Of a DNA stretch of 16,433 bases, positions 1 to 6,217 are shown piece by piece (positions within the stretch are counted from its first letter, which is position 1; every line of letters begins with the position of its first letter). The stretch is taken from assembly GCA_023409995.1 (NCBI GenBank), contig JAEYQN010000117.1, positions 1-16,433 on the forward strand, given 5' to 3'. A program made the position numbers and the translations under genes. Under the pieces are notes generated by a model. That model was not told the DNA's origin. It saw only the letters and a program-made list of their open reading frames with translations, and searched no databases. The DNA comes from Cyanobacteria bacterium OH_CBB_238 (GTDB lineage: Bacteria; Cyanobacteriota; Vampirovibrionia; Gastranaerophilales; Gastranaerophilaceae).

Positions 1-5
1 GAATT

Positions 6-1043
6 ATGAAGATGAAAGCAGTACAATTTTATGCACCTCAAGATATAAGATATGAAGAGGTGAATATAAAAGAGCCAAATTCTGATGAAGTATTAGTAAA
101 AGTGGAAGCAGCACTTACATGTGGGACGGACTTAAAAACATTTAGAAGAGGTCACCCCGTACTAATAAAAAAAGTTCCATCAGGTTTTGGACATGAATTT
201 GCTGGAAGAGTTGTTAAAGTTGGAAAAAATGTTGATGGTTTTAATCCAGGAGATAGAGTGGTTGCCGCAAATTCTGCTCCTTGCGGGAAATGTTTTTTCT
301 GCAAACATGAAGAATACAATCTATGCGAAAATTTGAATTTCCTAAACGGAGCATATGCTGAATATATAACAATACCCGCACAAATAGTAAAATATAATTT
401 AATAAAAATTCCAGATGATCTAAGTTTTCAAAAAGCTGCATTTTCAGAACCACTTGCGAATGTTGTGCATGGAGTAGAACGAACAGGGATAAAAGAAGGA
501 CAATCTGTTGGGATCGTGGGGTTAGGTCCAATAGGATTGATGTTTGCAAAACTTGCAAAACTCAAGGGAGCAAGGGTAATTGCAGCAGGAAGGAATCCCT
601 TAAAACTTCGACTTGCAAAAGAATTTGCAGGAGTTGATGAGGTAATTGATTTATCTAAATACCCAAACCCAGAAAAAATATTTTTATCATTTACTGAAGA
701 AAATAAAGGATTAGATGTAGCAATTGAATGCGTTGGTAAACCAGAAATCTGGGAAAGAATGTTCACCTTTGTAAGAAGGGGTGGCATAGTACACTTATTC
801 GGTGGCTGTGAATCTGGAACAAGCGTAAACATAGATACAAGACGACTTCATTACGACGAGATAAAAGTAATAAGTATTTTCCACCACACTCCAAAATATT
901 TTAGAGAAGCACTAAAACTAATAGCAGAAAATAAAATTGATGTAGAAAAATTAATTACATTGTCCATGCCTCTTGAAATGACAAAACAAGCATTAGAATT
1001 TCATTCTAACGGAGATGCAATAAAAGTCTTACTAAAGCCGTAA
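6..1043 (+). CDS. Zinc-dependent medium-chain alcohol/polyol dehydrogenase
   Basis: This is a 345-residue MDR-superfamily oxidoreductase of the sorbitol/threonine dehydrogenase type, expected to oxidise an alcohol or polyol with NAD(P) in the cytoplasm. Catalytic zinc residues are visible: Cys39 in the TCGTD stretch, His63-Glu64 in GHE, and Glu148 in the SEPL motif. The structural zinc lobe is intact, with Cys93, Cys96, Cys99 and Cys107. The Rossmann glycine motif GLGPIG is at 172-177. Length is normal for the family and the protein looks complete. ATG at 6 and ATG at 12 (residue 3) are both possible starts, and the ribosome site lies mostly off the window edge, so the choice is unresolved. 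Substrate cannot be read from sequence; threonine, sorbitol, galactitol-phosphate or other alcohols are all possible. No partner gene is visible in the window. Family assignment is firm, substrate is not. Confidence 0.9.
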   Translation: MKMKAVQFYAPQDIRYEEVNIKEPNSDEVLVKVEAALTCGTDLKTFRRGHPVLIKKVPSGFGHEFAGRVVKVGKNVDGFNPGDRVVAANSAPCGKCFFCKHEEYNLCENLNFLNGAYAEYITIPAQIVKYNLIKIPDDLSFQKAAFSEPLANVVHGVERTGIKEGQSVGIVGLGPIGLMFAKLAKLKGARVIAAGRNPLKLRLAKEFAGVDEVIDLSKYPNPEKIFLSFTEENKGLDVAIECVGKPEIWERMFTFVRRGGIVHLFGGCESGTSVNIDTRRLHYDEIKVISIFHHTPKYFREALKLIAENKIDVEKLITLSMPLEMTKQALEFHSNGDAIKVLLKP

Positions 1044-1046
1044 TTC

Positions 1047-1120
1047 AATTAATGTTAATATTTTTAAGCAAAAGAATTAAATAATTCTAAAAAATACATT
1101 AAGAAATATTAACATTAATT
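1047..1120. repeat. 17-bp perfect AT-rich inverted repeat with nested hairpin
   Basis: The arms are 1047-1063 (AATTAATGTTAATATTT) and 1104-1120, exact reverse complements. Inside the loop is a second inverted repeat, AGAATTA at 1073-1079 and TAATTCT at 1082-1088, so the whole 74 bases can fold as a stem carrying a smaller stem. It starts three bases after the dehydrogenase stop codon. It could be a weak terminator or mRNA 3'-end structure, a protein-binding palindrome or a remnant of a small mobile repeat. No long run of T follows the right arm, so a standard intrinsic terminator is not well supported. Confidence 0.6.
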
Positions 1121-1280
1121 TTAAATCTATATTACCTTATCGGAGTAGCCCAAAAGAAGAGTTAATAAGTTAGAGTATTTTATTTTTTTTATTTTTTGTT
1201 TAGAATTTACTCATAAAACTAGCAATTTTGATTTTGACAGTTTTTAAAATTATTGCATACACAGAAATGAAAGTAAGCGA
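1121..1280. other. AT-rich intergenic stretch without a recognised gene
   Basis: This is the rest of the gap between the dehydrogenase and the next gene. It contains a T-rich tract around 1175-1200 and a possible promoter at its 3' end, listed separately. I see no open frame of useful length, no tRNA-like fold and no riboswitch I recognise. Confidence 0.5.
1234..1261 (+). promoter_or_regulatory. Possible promoter for the 1281 gene
   Basis: A perfect -35 hexamer TTGACA lies at 1234-1239. A 16-base spacer leads to a weak -10 candidate, CATACA (1256-1261; three of six consensus positions). A start of transcription near 1268 would give a very short leader. The weak -10 keeps confidence low. Confidence 0.3.
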
Positions 1281-2414
1281 ATGAATATTAGATTTAGTAC
1301 AACATCGAATTTCCACCATCGATCTCTAAGGAAGTCGGATGGGAGTGGGCAAGAGAGTATACAACCGAGCACTACGAGTGCGCACAAAAAAACTGAATAC
1401 AATGAGAGATTAAGAATAAATACGACCGCGAGCGAAAATGCCTGCGGTCGTTTGAGTTTTAAATGCAATCCGGCAGAAGAAAGTGTCTCATTAATGAAAA
1501 AATTTGGGAAATGGGCAGCCGGAACAAAGGGCGCTGGAAAGATGCTCGAATTTATACAGAAAAACAATGCCCCTGCTGAAGCTATTTTTGCTTTATTTCT
1601 AACTTGCGGTGCCAGACCAGCAACAATAATGATGCAGCCTACAAAAAATGAAGAAGATAAAAAGAAAAATATATATGCTTCAGCAAAATCTGCAGGGTCA
1701 GGGATTGTCGGATTACTTACAACGCTTGTAGTATCAAAACCAATTAATAATGCCGTAGCAAGAGCTATGTCTAAGATACCATCTGACGATAGCCTATTTG
1801 ACATTGCAAACATAATGACTGCAGAAGCTTACGGAAAAAACATTGATAATAATAGCTACAAAAAAGTTGCTCAAAAAATAAAAGAACACCTTCAAAGAAA
1901 AATCGATGATCCAAAACTGGGAGAAGAATTAAAAGAATCTTTCTCAAAAAGATTAAAAGAACTTAATAGTCAAGATGAGTTGAATGTAGGACAGAGCGCT
2001 TGCGACTTTTATAGAAAATTGTTTAGTACAAAAGAAATTAAAAAACTCGAACAAAAGTTAACTGAAGGTCTAAATGTACATAAAGTAAAAGAATTTGCAA
2101 AAATGTCAGAAGACCAAATTACAGAAGAAGTAGCTAAATTATTTACAACAAGATTGAAGTCATTCCATTCTATAAAAAATTCATTTATGCAGAAACTCCA
2201 TAACCCTATATTTTTACCAGCAAAAGCTTATCTGACAGTTGCTCTTGTTCCGGTGATACTTGGAGTAGTTGGAATAAAAAAACAATCAAAAAATAAAAAT
2301 GAAGCACCAAAGGCAGCAGAGACACAAGACATCAAAATAGCACAACAACTGCCACCTCAACCAACGAGTAAAGTATTTAGTACATTTACAGGAGTTGCTA
2401 AAAATGCAAATTAA
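1281..2414 (+). CDS. Unrecognised multi-helix membrane protein (377 aa)
   Basis: I do not recognise a characterised family. The first 60 residues are polar and low in hydrophobicity, ending in the short motif LSFKCNP (58-64). Hydrophobic segments follow at about 99-118 and 139-153, separated by a very charged loop (TKNEEDKKKN). A long charged, probably helical and coiled region spans roughly 190-300, then a last hydrophobic segment lies at 311-332, with a Lys/Ala/Gln/Pro-rich tail. The start at 1281 has only a weak purine-rich stretch upstream. The next in-frame ATG would be residue 72, so the N-terminus is uncertain, and the codons before it differ from the rest of the gene. The 3' end overlaps the next gene by 11 bases, so the two are very likely co-translated. 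The layout resembles that of the 2404 product and part of the 626-residue protein at 12007-13887. Confidence 0.7.
   Translation: MNIRFSTTSNFHHRSLRKSDGSGQESIQPSTTSAHKKTEYNERLRINTTASENACGRLSFKCNPAEESVSLMKKFGKWAAGTKGAGKMLEFIQKNNAPAEAIFALFLTCGARPATIMMQPTKNEEDKKKNIYASAKSAGSGIVGLLTTLVVSKPINNAVARAMSKIPSDDSLFDIANIMTAEAYGKNIDNNSYKKVAQKIKEHLQRKIDDPKLGEELKESFSKRLKELNSQDELNVGQSACDFYRKLFSTKEIKKLEQKLTEGLNVHKVKEFAKMSEDQITEEVAKLFTTRLKSFHSIKNSFMQKLHNPIFLPAKAYLTVALVPVILGVVGIKKQSKNKNEAPKAAETQDIKIAQQLPPQPTSKVFSTFTGVAKNAN
1422..1451 (+). other. GC-rich 8-bp hairpin inside the 5' coding region
   Basis: ACGACCGC at 1422-1429 pairs exactly with GCGGTCGT at 1444-1451 around a 14-base loop. This is a conspicuously GC-rich stem for this AT-rich window. 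TTTGAGTTTT follows it, so it could act as an early attenuator-like structure, or it may simply reflect the odd composition of this segment. Confidence 0.45.
2391..2394 (+). promoter_or_regulatory. Ribosome binding site deciding the ATG at 2404
   Basis: GGAG lies nine bases before ATG 2404. This favours that codon over the in-frame TTG at 2395, which would sit directly on the GGAG. The site is inside the end of the preceding coding region. Confidence 0.65.
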
Positions 2415-3048
2415 TAAAATTATAAATCAAAACACCATAAGCACATTAAAAAATTCAAATGCTGCTAAATATGCATCAAAGGCTTTAACACCAATTAATA
2501 AAGGAGTTGACAAAGCTGTTGAAGTTGTTGGAAACAACAAATTTTCCGATAAAATAGTAAAAAAGCTATCCAACTCCAAATTTGGATATACGCACATCTT
2601 AACAATTGAAAGTCTTATCCTGGGAGGCTTTTACATGTTCAATGATGCTAAAAATAAAAATATAGAGAAAAAACAAAAACTTCCACTAATTGTTAATGAT
2701 GGATTAGTAACACTTGTTTCTGGTGTATTAAATTACACCCTAGATGGCAAAATTAAAAAAGCAACAACTGCATTCACTGACGGGTTTAAAGAAGTTGCAA
2801 AACCTAAATTAATAGAAGAGCTTGGTGAAGATTCCTACAGAACAACTCTTGACAAAAGAGTTGTTGGTATTAAAACATTCCAAACAATGGTAATTTTTGG
2901 TGTGATTTACAGATATCTAAGCCCTGTATTTATTACTCCTGTTGCAAATAAAATCAGTCATAAAATTCAGCACCGAAATGACGGTAAACAAGAGGCTCAA
3001 CAACCGATAGCTAATGCAAATACTAAAAAACTTGAAACAAAGGCATAA
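2404..3048 (+). CDS. Unrecognised multi-helix membrane protein (214 aa)
   Basis: I do not recognise a characterised family. After an amphipathic basic N-terminal region there are hydrophobic segments at about 62-79 and 93-110, separated by a lysine-rich loop (NDAKNKNIEKKQK), and a third hydrophobic stretch at about 155-180. The C-terminal tail is Gln/Asn/Lys-rich and low in complexity. The start is ATG 2404, backed by GGAG upstream; a TTG three codons earlier is less likely. It overlaps the end of the 1281 gene by 11 bases, which suggests translational coupling and shared function. The segment order (helix, charged loop, helix, charged region, helix) is the same as in the upstream product, so the two may be distant paralogues. 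A strong terminator follows at once, so the pair forms a closed two-gene unit. Confidence 0.72.
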   Translation: MQINKIINQNTISTLKNSNAAKYASKALTPINKGVDKAVEVVGNNKFSDKIVKKLSNSKFGYTHILTIESLILGGFYMFNDAKNKNIEKKQKLPLIVNDGLVTLVSGVLNYTLDGKIKKATTAFTDGFKEVAKPKLIEELGEDSYRTTLDKRVVGIKTFQTMVIFGVIYRYLSPVFITPVANKISHKIQHRNDGKQEAQQPIANANTKKLETKA

Positions 3049-3076
3049 AAAATGGGCTAAAGCCCATTTTTTTTTT
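3047..3076. terminator. Strong bidirectional intrinsic terminator
   Basis: AAAAAATGGGCT (3047-3058) pairs with AGCCCATTTTTT (3061-3072) around a tiny AA loop, or with the TAAA loop if the innermost pair stays open. A run of ten T ends at 3076, and the upstream A run gives a T run for the opposite strand. It sits exactly between convergent genes ending at 3048 (plus) and 3075 (minus) and can serve both. Confidence 0.92.
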
Positions 3077-4529
3077 ACACTTGCTCTAAGATATCAAGCT
3101 GATAATCAATAGACAATTCTTCTTTTGCAACAACTCTAATATTAGGAATAAACTGAGAGAATACAAGGAAGGTTATATGTCTAATCTGAATCGGTGCAAT
3201 CAAAATCACATCTCGGTCGTTAATTTGAAGAGACTTTTCAAATGCTTGAATTTTTGATGCAACCTTCCTAATTTTTGAAGCATCAATCCTAACAACTTCA
3301 TCATTTTTATCTTTTTGCGATATATAAGAAATTGTTTTATCATCTAAAGCATATGCCTCTATAACACTATTCTTATTTGCAACTGACTTACTAATCTGTC
3401 TTGAAAGAGCCATCCTAATTCTTCCTAATAGATCCTCTTTTGATGCATCATCAGCAAAATCATTTATTTTTTCAAAAATAAATACGATATCTTTTATAGA
3501 AACTTTTTCTTTTAGTAAATTAGAAAGAATATACTTGATTTCAGATATAGACAAGAAGTCGGGTATTATATTTTCAATTAAAAATAAATTAAGAGCTCCA
3601 ACTATCTCAATATACCTATTTACATCAGAATAATCAAAAATATCTTCTATATGCTTTATAGAAACAAAGTCTAATAATCTACCAATAAATTGAGTTGCAT
3701 TTAAACCTTTTGCCCAAAAATTTTTCGTTGTAGATTCTTCAATCCAAACAATTTGCTTACCCGTTATATAGTCAATATCTTTAATTGCATTCTTTGGTAG
3801 CTTTGTTAAAGCGAGCTCATCTCTGATATACATAATGTAACCCGGATATGCATTAGCCTTAAGCGCGGGGATACCTCTAACATTAATCACAAACTCGTTA
3901 GCTTGAATAGAATCCGCACATTTTAAGTCAACTTTAGGAATTATATATCCTAAAGATTCAGTCAATTTTTGCCTAACCTCAACTATTTGAGTGATAAGAT
4001 TGATTGGAGAATCAGGGCTAACTAAATCCAACAACTCTTCAGAAAGTGAAATGCTTAACTTATTTTCACCTATTATGCCTTGCATTACTTCTGGAGATAT
4101 AATTTCCATTAATTTTTGTTTTAAAGAGTCTAATTCCTTTAAAGTCACGGACATTTCATCATTTAAATCAGATCTATTTTCTTCTGTTGAATCAATTAAA
4201 GATTTAATTTGGGCTATTTTATCCCTTTTATCTTTTATTTTTTTCTGAATATCGATACAAACATCAATGGGTTCTTGAACAGGATTCATTATTCGTTCCA
4301 TTTTTGACTTAAAACCAATAAAGTCTAAGCTTTCATCTTCATATTCATCTGAAGCAGAATCTCGAACAAAAATACAATTGTATTGAAAGGCATCGTCAAC
4401 ATCTACCTCATGCATAGAATACAACTCCCAGCCATCATCAGCCATAGTATTTAATAAATTTTCTAACTCTTCAAAGTCGCTACTAGGGCAAGTTTTGATA
4501 GAATACTGTGGTCTTGTAGGCTTTATCAT
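3075..4529 (-). CDS. Soluble FlhA/FHIPEP cytoplasmic-domain protein with DUF4177-like N-terminus
   Basis: The last two thirds of this 484-residue protein (about 175-484) align by eye with the cytoplasmic domain of FlhA, the flagellar/type III export-gate protein. Landmarks in family order are: a QIVEVRQKL helix then GYIIPKV, the INVRGI-AYPG segment, an IVWIEE strand, IIPDFLSISEIKYILSNLL followed by KEKVSIKDI, the RIRMALSRQIS helix, and a final DVILIAPIQIRHI strand region with an acidic ELSID end. No membrane helices exist; FlhA has about eight before this domain. Instead, residues 9-56 resemble DUF4177 (the LLNTMADDGWELYSM core) and about 90-145 is a charged coiled coil. ATG 4529 is chosen because GAGG precedes it by nine bases; a TTG five codons upstream overlaps that site. 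It may dock export substrates or chaperones, or be repurposed. Domain assignment is confident, role is unknown. Confidence 0.82.
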   Translation of the reverse strand: MIKPTRPQYSIKTCPSSDFEELENLLNTMADDGWELYSMHEVDVDDAFQYNCIFVRDSASDEYEDESLDFIGFKSKMERIMNPVQEPIDVCIDIQKKIKDKRDKIAQIKSLIDSTEENRSDLNDEMSVTLKELDSLKQKLMEIISPEVMQGIIGENKLSISLSEELLDLVSPDSPINLITQIVEVRQKLTESLGYIIPKVDLKCADSIQANEFVINVRGIPALKANAYPGYIMYIRDELALTKLPKNAIKDIDYITGKQIVWIEESTTKNFWAKGLNATQFIGRLLDFVSIKHIEDIFDYSDVNRYIEIVGALNLFLIENIIPDFLSISEIKYILSNLLKEKVSIKDIVFIFEKINDFADDASKEDLLGRIRMALSRQISKSVANKNSVIEAYALDDKTISYISQKDKNDEVVRIDASKIRKVASKIQAFEKSLQINDRDVILIAPIQIRHITFLVFSQFIPNIRVVAKEELSIDYQLDILEQV

Positions 4530-4556
4530 GCAGAATTTCCTCAAAAAGCTATACTA

Positions 4557-4568
4557 ATTATAATACCA
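4557..4568 (-). promoter_or_regulatory. Likely promoter of the FlhA-C-like gene
   Basis: On the minus strand, TATAAT covers 4562-4557. Overlapping it is an extended -10 form, TGGTATTAT, starting at 4568. No good -35 is visible. Transcription would begin near 4550, about 20 bases before ATG 4529. The gene can therefore be expressed apart from the upstream 174-residue gene. Confidence 0.5.
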
Positions 4569-4607
4569 TTTTTAGAAAATAATTAACATATAAGATTGGT
4601 CATGGCG

Positions 4608-5132
4608 CTATTTTGCAATAACACCCAATGCTTTTTTTTCGCGCCTCCAATATTTAACCAGATAATATCCTTGACCTGAGTCATAAATATCTACAGACAT
4701 TTTAGAATACAATCTAGTTTTAAAATTTTTGAGGTCATCCTCTGCAGCTCTGTATTTTTTAAGTTTTCTCTTTTCTTGAGCTTTTTGTAATCTTGCCTTT
4801 ATGGCAGCTTCCTCTTCTATCTCTTCCTGGTTGGGCTTTAATTCCTCATATTTTAGAACAGGAATCTTTGCTTTTAGTTCATTGCTTTGTATAAGAAGCA
4901 AATACTTATTATCATCTGATAAGGCAACTATATAATATCCATCTTTTATAGAATCACCACCTTCATCAAATAAGGGCTGAGGCAAAAGTAAAATAGGATA
5001 TTGATTGCTAGGATATGAATATTGATAAATAGTCTTCTTACCTTCTACAATTCCTGAAGGATAAGTAGGCCGCTCAAATAACTTGTCTGGCGTGTTTAGC
5101 TTGGTATTAGAAGCTATAAAATCAACTTGCAT
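4608..5132 (-). CDS. Unrecognised soluble protein (174 aa)
   Basis: I do not recognise this protein. There is no signal peptide or membrane segment. Residues 40-95 read as a beta-rich region with tyrosines and repeated short hydrophobic strands (YPILLLPQ, YYIVAL, KYLLLIQ). Residues 105-135 form a strongly charged Glu/Lys/Arg helix, probably a coiled coil. A final beta-like segment, GYYLVKYWRR, precedes the end. The start ATG has TTGGAG five bases upstream, which is convincing. It lies 78 bases upstream of the FlhA-C-like gene in the same direction with no terminator visible between, so partial co-transcription is likely. It shares a roughly 100-base divergent promoter region with clpP. Confidence 0.65.
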   Translation of the reverse strand: MQVDFIASNTKLNTPDKLFERPTYPSGIVEGKKTIYQYSYPSNQYPILLLPQPLFDEGGDSIKDGYYIVALSDDNKYLLLIQSNELKAKIPVLKYEELKPNQEEIEEEAAIKARLQKAQEKRKLKKYRAAEDDLKNFKTRLYSKMSVDIYDSGQGYYLVKYWRREKKALGVIAK

Positions 5133-5181
5133 AAAAACTCCAATATCTAAAGTTTAGCATATATTTAGATTATAAAAAGTA

Positions 5182-5210
5182 TTGTTATGTATAATTGGTT
5201 TATATATAAT
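5182..5210 (+). promoter_or_regulatory. clpP promoter
   Basis: TTGTTA (5182-5187) and TATAAT (5205-5210) are separated by 17 bases. Transcription would start near 5217, leaving a short leader with GAGGA at 5226-5230 ahead of ATG 5235. The same gap must hold the divergent promoter of the 5132 gene; TATAAT on the minus strand at 5174-5169 is a candidate -10 for it, without a clear -35. Confidence 0.6.
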
Positions 5211-5234
5211 AATGAAAAATAGATTGAGGATATT

Positions 5235-5840
5235 ATGAACGATTTAAAAATACTAAGCTATGTACCAACAGTAATCGAAGCTTCTTCAAGAGGAGAAAGA
5301 TCATTTGATATTTTTTCAAGGCTTTTAAGAGAGAGGATTATTTTCTTAGGTGAAGAAATAGACGATGACATGGCAAACTCAATTGTTGCTCAGTTGCTGT
5401 TATTAGATTCAGAAAATCCAGAAAAAGATATAATGATGTATATTAATAGCCCTGGAGGTGTTATAACCAGTGGTATGGCAATTTTTGACACAATGAATCA
5501 TATTAGGGCAGATGTAAGCACTATATGCTTAGGAGAAGCAGCTAGCATGGGGGCCTTTCTACTTTCAGCAGGTACAAAAGGAAAAAGAATGTCCCTTCCT
5601 AATTCAAGAATTATGATTCACCAACCATTAGGAGGAGCACAAGGACAAGCTTCAGATATTGAAATTGAAGCAAAAGAAATTTTAAGAATGAAAAATTCTC
5701 TAAATGAAATGCTTTCAAAACATACAGGACAACCCATAGAAAAAATCAAAGCTGATACAGAAAGAGACTACTATATGGGTGCCCAAGAAGCAGTCGAGTA
5801 TGGACTCATAGACAGAGTTGTTTCATCTACGCAAGCTTAA
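5235..5840 (+). CDS. clpP: ATP-dependent Clp protease proteolytic subunit
   Basis: ClpP is the serine peptidase ring that degrades proteins unfolded by a Clp ATPase (ClpX, ClpA or ClpC type) in the cytoplasm. The protein is 201 residues, the usual length. The catalytic triad is complete: Ser104 in GEAASMGA, His129 in IHQPLGG and Asp178. The 25- and 49-residue spacings equal those of E. coli ClpP (mature Ser97, His122, Asp171). The oxyanion/substrate strand SPGG is at 72-75. A GAGG ribosome site lies five bases before the ATG. No Clp ATPase or trigger factor gene is adjacent, so its unfoldase partner must be encoded elsewhere. The next gene downstream is a small regulator after a 143-base gap. 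Cyanobacterial relatives often carry several clpP copies, so this could be one of a set. Confidence 0.96.
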   Translation: MNDLKILSYVPTVIEASSRGERSFDIFSRLLRERIIFLGEEIDDDMANSIVAQLLLLDSENPEKDIMMYINSPGGVITSGMAIFDTMNHIRADVSTICLGEAASMGAFLLSAGTKGKRMSLPNSRIMIHQPLGGAQGQASDIEIEAKEILRMKNSLNEMLSKHTGQPIEKIKADTERDYYMGAQEAVEYGLIDRVVSSTQA

Positions 5841-5872
5841 TTTTTTTAGGTAATTCATGTTACATATATCAA

Positions 5873-5905
5873 ACCAGATGTCAAGAATTTTCTTTCACAT
5901 CTGGT
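5873..5905. other. 9-bp inverted repeat between clpP and the XRE regulator
   Basis: ACCAGATGT (5873-5881) and ACATCTGGT (5897-5905) are exact reverse complements around a 15-base loop that can pair further internally. No T run follows on either strand, so a standard intrinsic terminator is doubtful. It may be an operator or an mRNA 3'-end structure for clpP. Confidence 0.5.
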
Positions 5906-5942
5906 AAATTGTAGATTTCTTTGAGAGTATACGTTAGATTAT

Positions 5943-5951
5943 TGTTATAGT
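5943..5951 (+). promoter_or_regulatory. Extended -10 promoter of the XRE gene
   Basis: TGTTATAGT fits the TGnTATAAT extended -10 form with one mismatch. A loose TTGAGA lies upstream at 5921-5926, 19 bases away. Transcription would begin near 5958, giving a leader of about 25 bases. The same 11 bases (TGTTATAGTAG) occur upstream of the thioredoxin gene on the minus strand. Confidence 0.5.
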
Positions 5952-5983
5952 AGTAAAGACGTGATATTAAGCACTAACCTGAT

Positions 5984-6187
5984 ATGATAAAAAATAACAT
6001 CTCGAAGTTGATGAATGAAAAAAGAGTAAAAATGGCCGAATTAGAACGGCTTTCTGGATTAAGCGAAAGTACCATTCGTAGAGTTTACTATAATTCTACA
6101 CAAACGATTAGTTTTAATACTCTTGGTAAATTATGCTGGGCATTAGACTGTAAAGTCGGTGACCTTCTGGAATACATTGAAGAATAA
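5984..6187 (+). CDS. Small XRE-family (Cro/C1-type) DNA-binding regulator
   Basis: The 67 residues are a single Cro/C1-type helix-turn-helix with no other domain, close to the stand-alone PF13443 (HTH_26) type. The recognition unit runs over about 17-40, MAELERLSGLSESTIRRV, and the last helices carry the typical LGKLCWALDCKVGDLLEY pattern. Such proteins bind DNA as dimers and usually repress. The start is set by the family's normal N-terminus (MIKNNISKLM); no clear Shine-Dalgarno is present upstream. It is 27 bases ahead of ffh with no promoter or terminator I can support between, so ffh probably depends on this transcript. An inverted repeat at the ffh start and a related half-site at its own promoter could be its targets; this is inference. 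Confidence 0.85.
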   Translation: MIKNNISKLMNEKRVKMAELERLSGLSESTIRRVYYNSTQTISFNTLGKLCWALDCKVGDLLEYIEE

Positions 6188-6194
6188 TCATTTT

Positions 6195-6217
6195 CATAGT
6201 AATATGCTTATACTATG
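6195..6217. promoter_or_regulatory. Inverted repeat covering the ffh start codon
   Basis: CATAGTA (6195-6201) and TACTATG (6211-6217) are exact reverse complements nine bases apart. The ATG of ffh is the last three bases of the right arm. ffh has no visible ribosome site, so the palindrome may be an operator for the adjacent XRE protein, or an RNA hairpin that hides the start codon. Confidence 0.35.

Noticed and set aside
428..832. Minus-strand open frame of 134 codons opposite the dehydrogenase
   Set aside because: It lies wholly within a gene with clear zinc and Rossmann motifs, and its translation is Ser/Pro/Thr-rich without recognisable structure; it is a shadow frame.
1121..1233. Possible riboswitch or small RNA in the gap before 1281
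   Set aside because: Apart from short AT-rich pairings I could not find a conserved-looking core or a stable fold, so no call is made.
1250..1813. Minus-strand open frame of 187 codons opposite the 1281 gene, with hydrophobic stretches
   Set aside because: The hydrophobic look arises from reading antisense to a charged Lys/Glu-rich gene. The plus frame continues past it, has the coupled downstream gene and a better context.
6209..6214. TATACT just before the ffh ATG as a -10 box
   Set aside because: Transcription would start after the ATG, removing the conserved N-terminus of Ffh.
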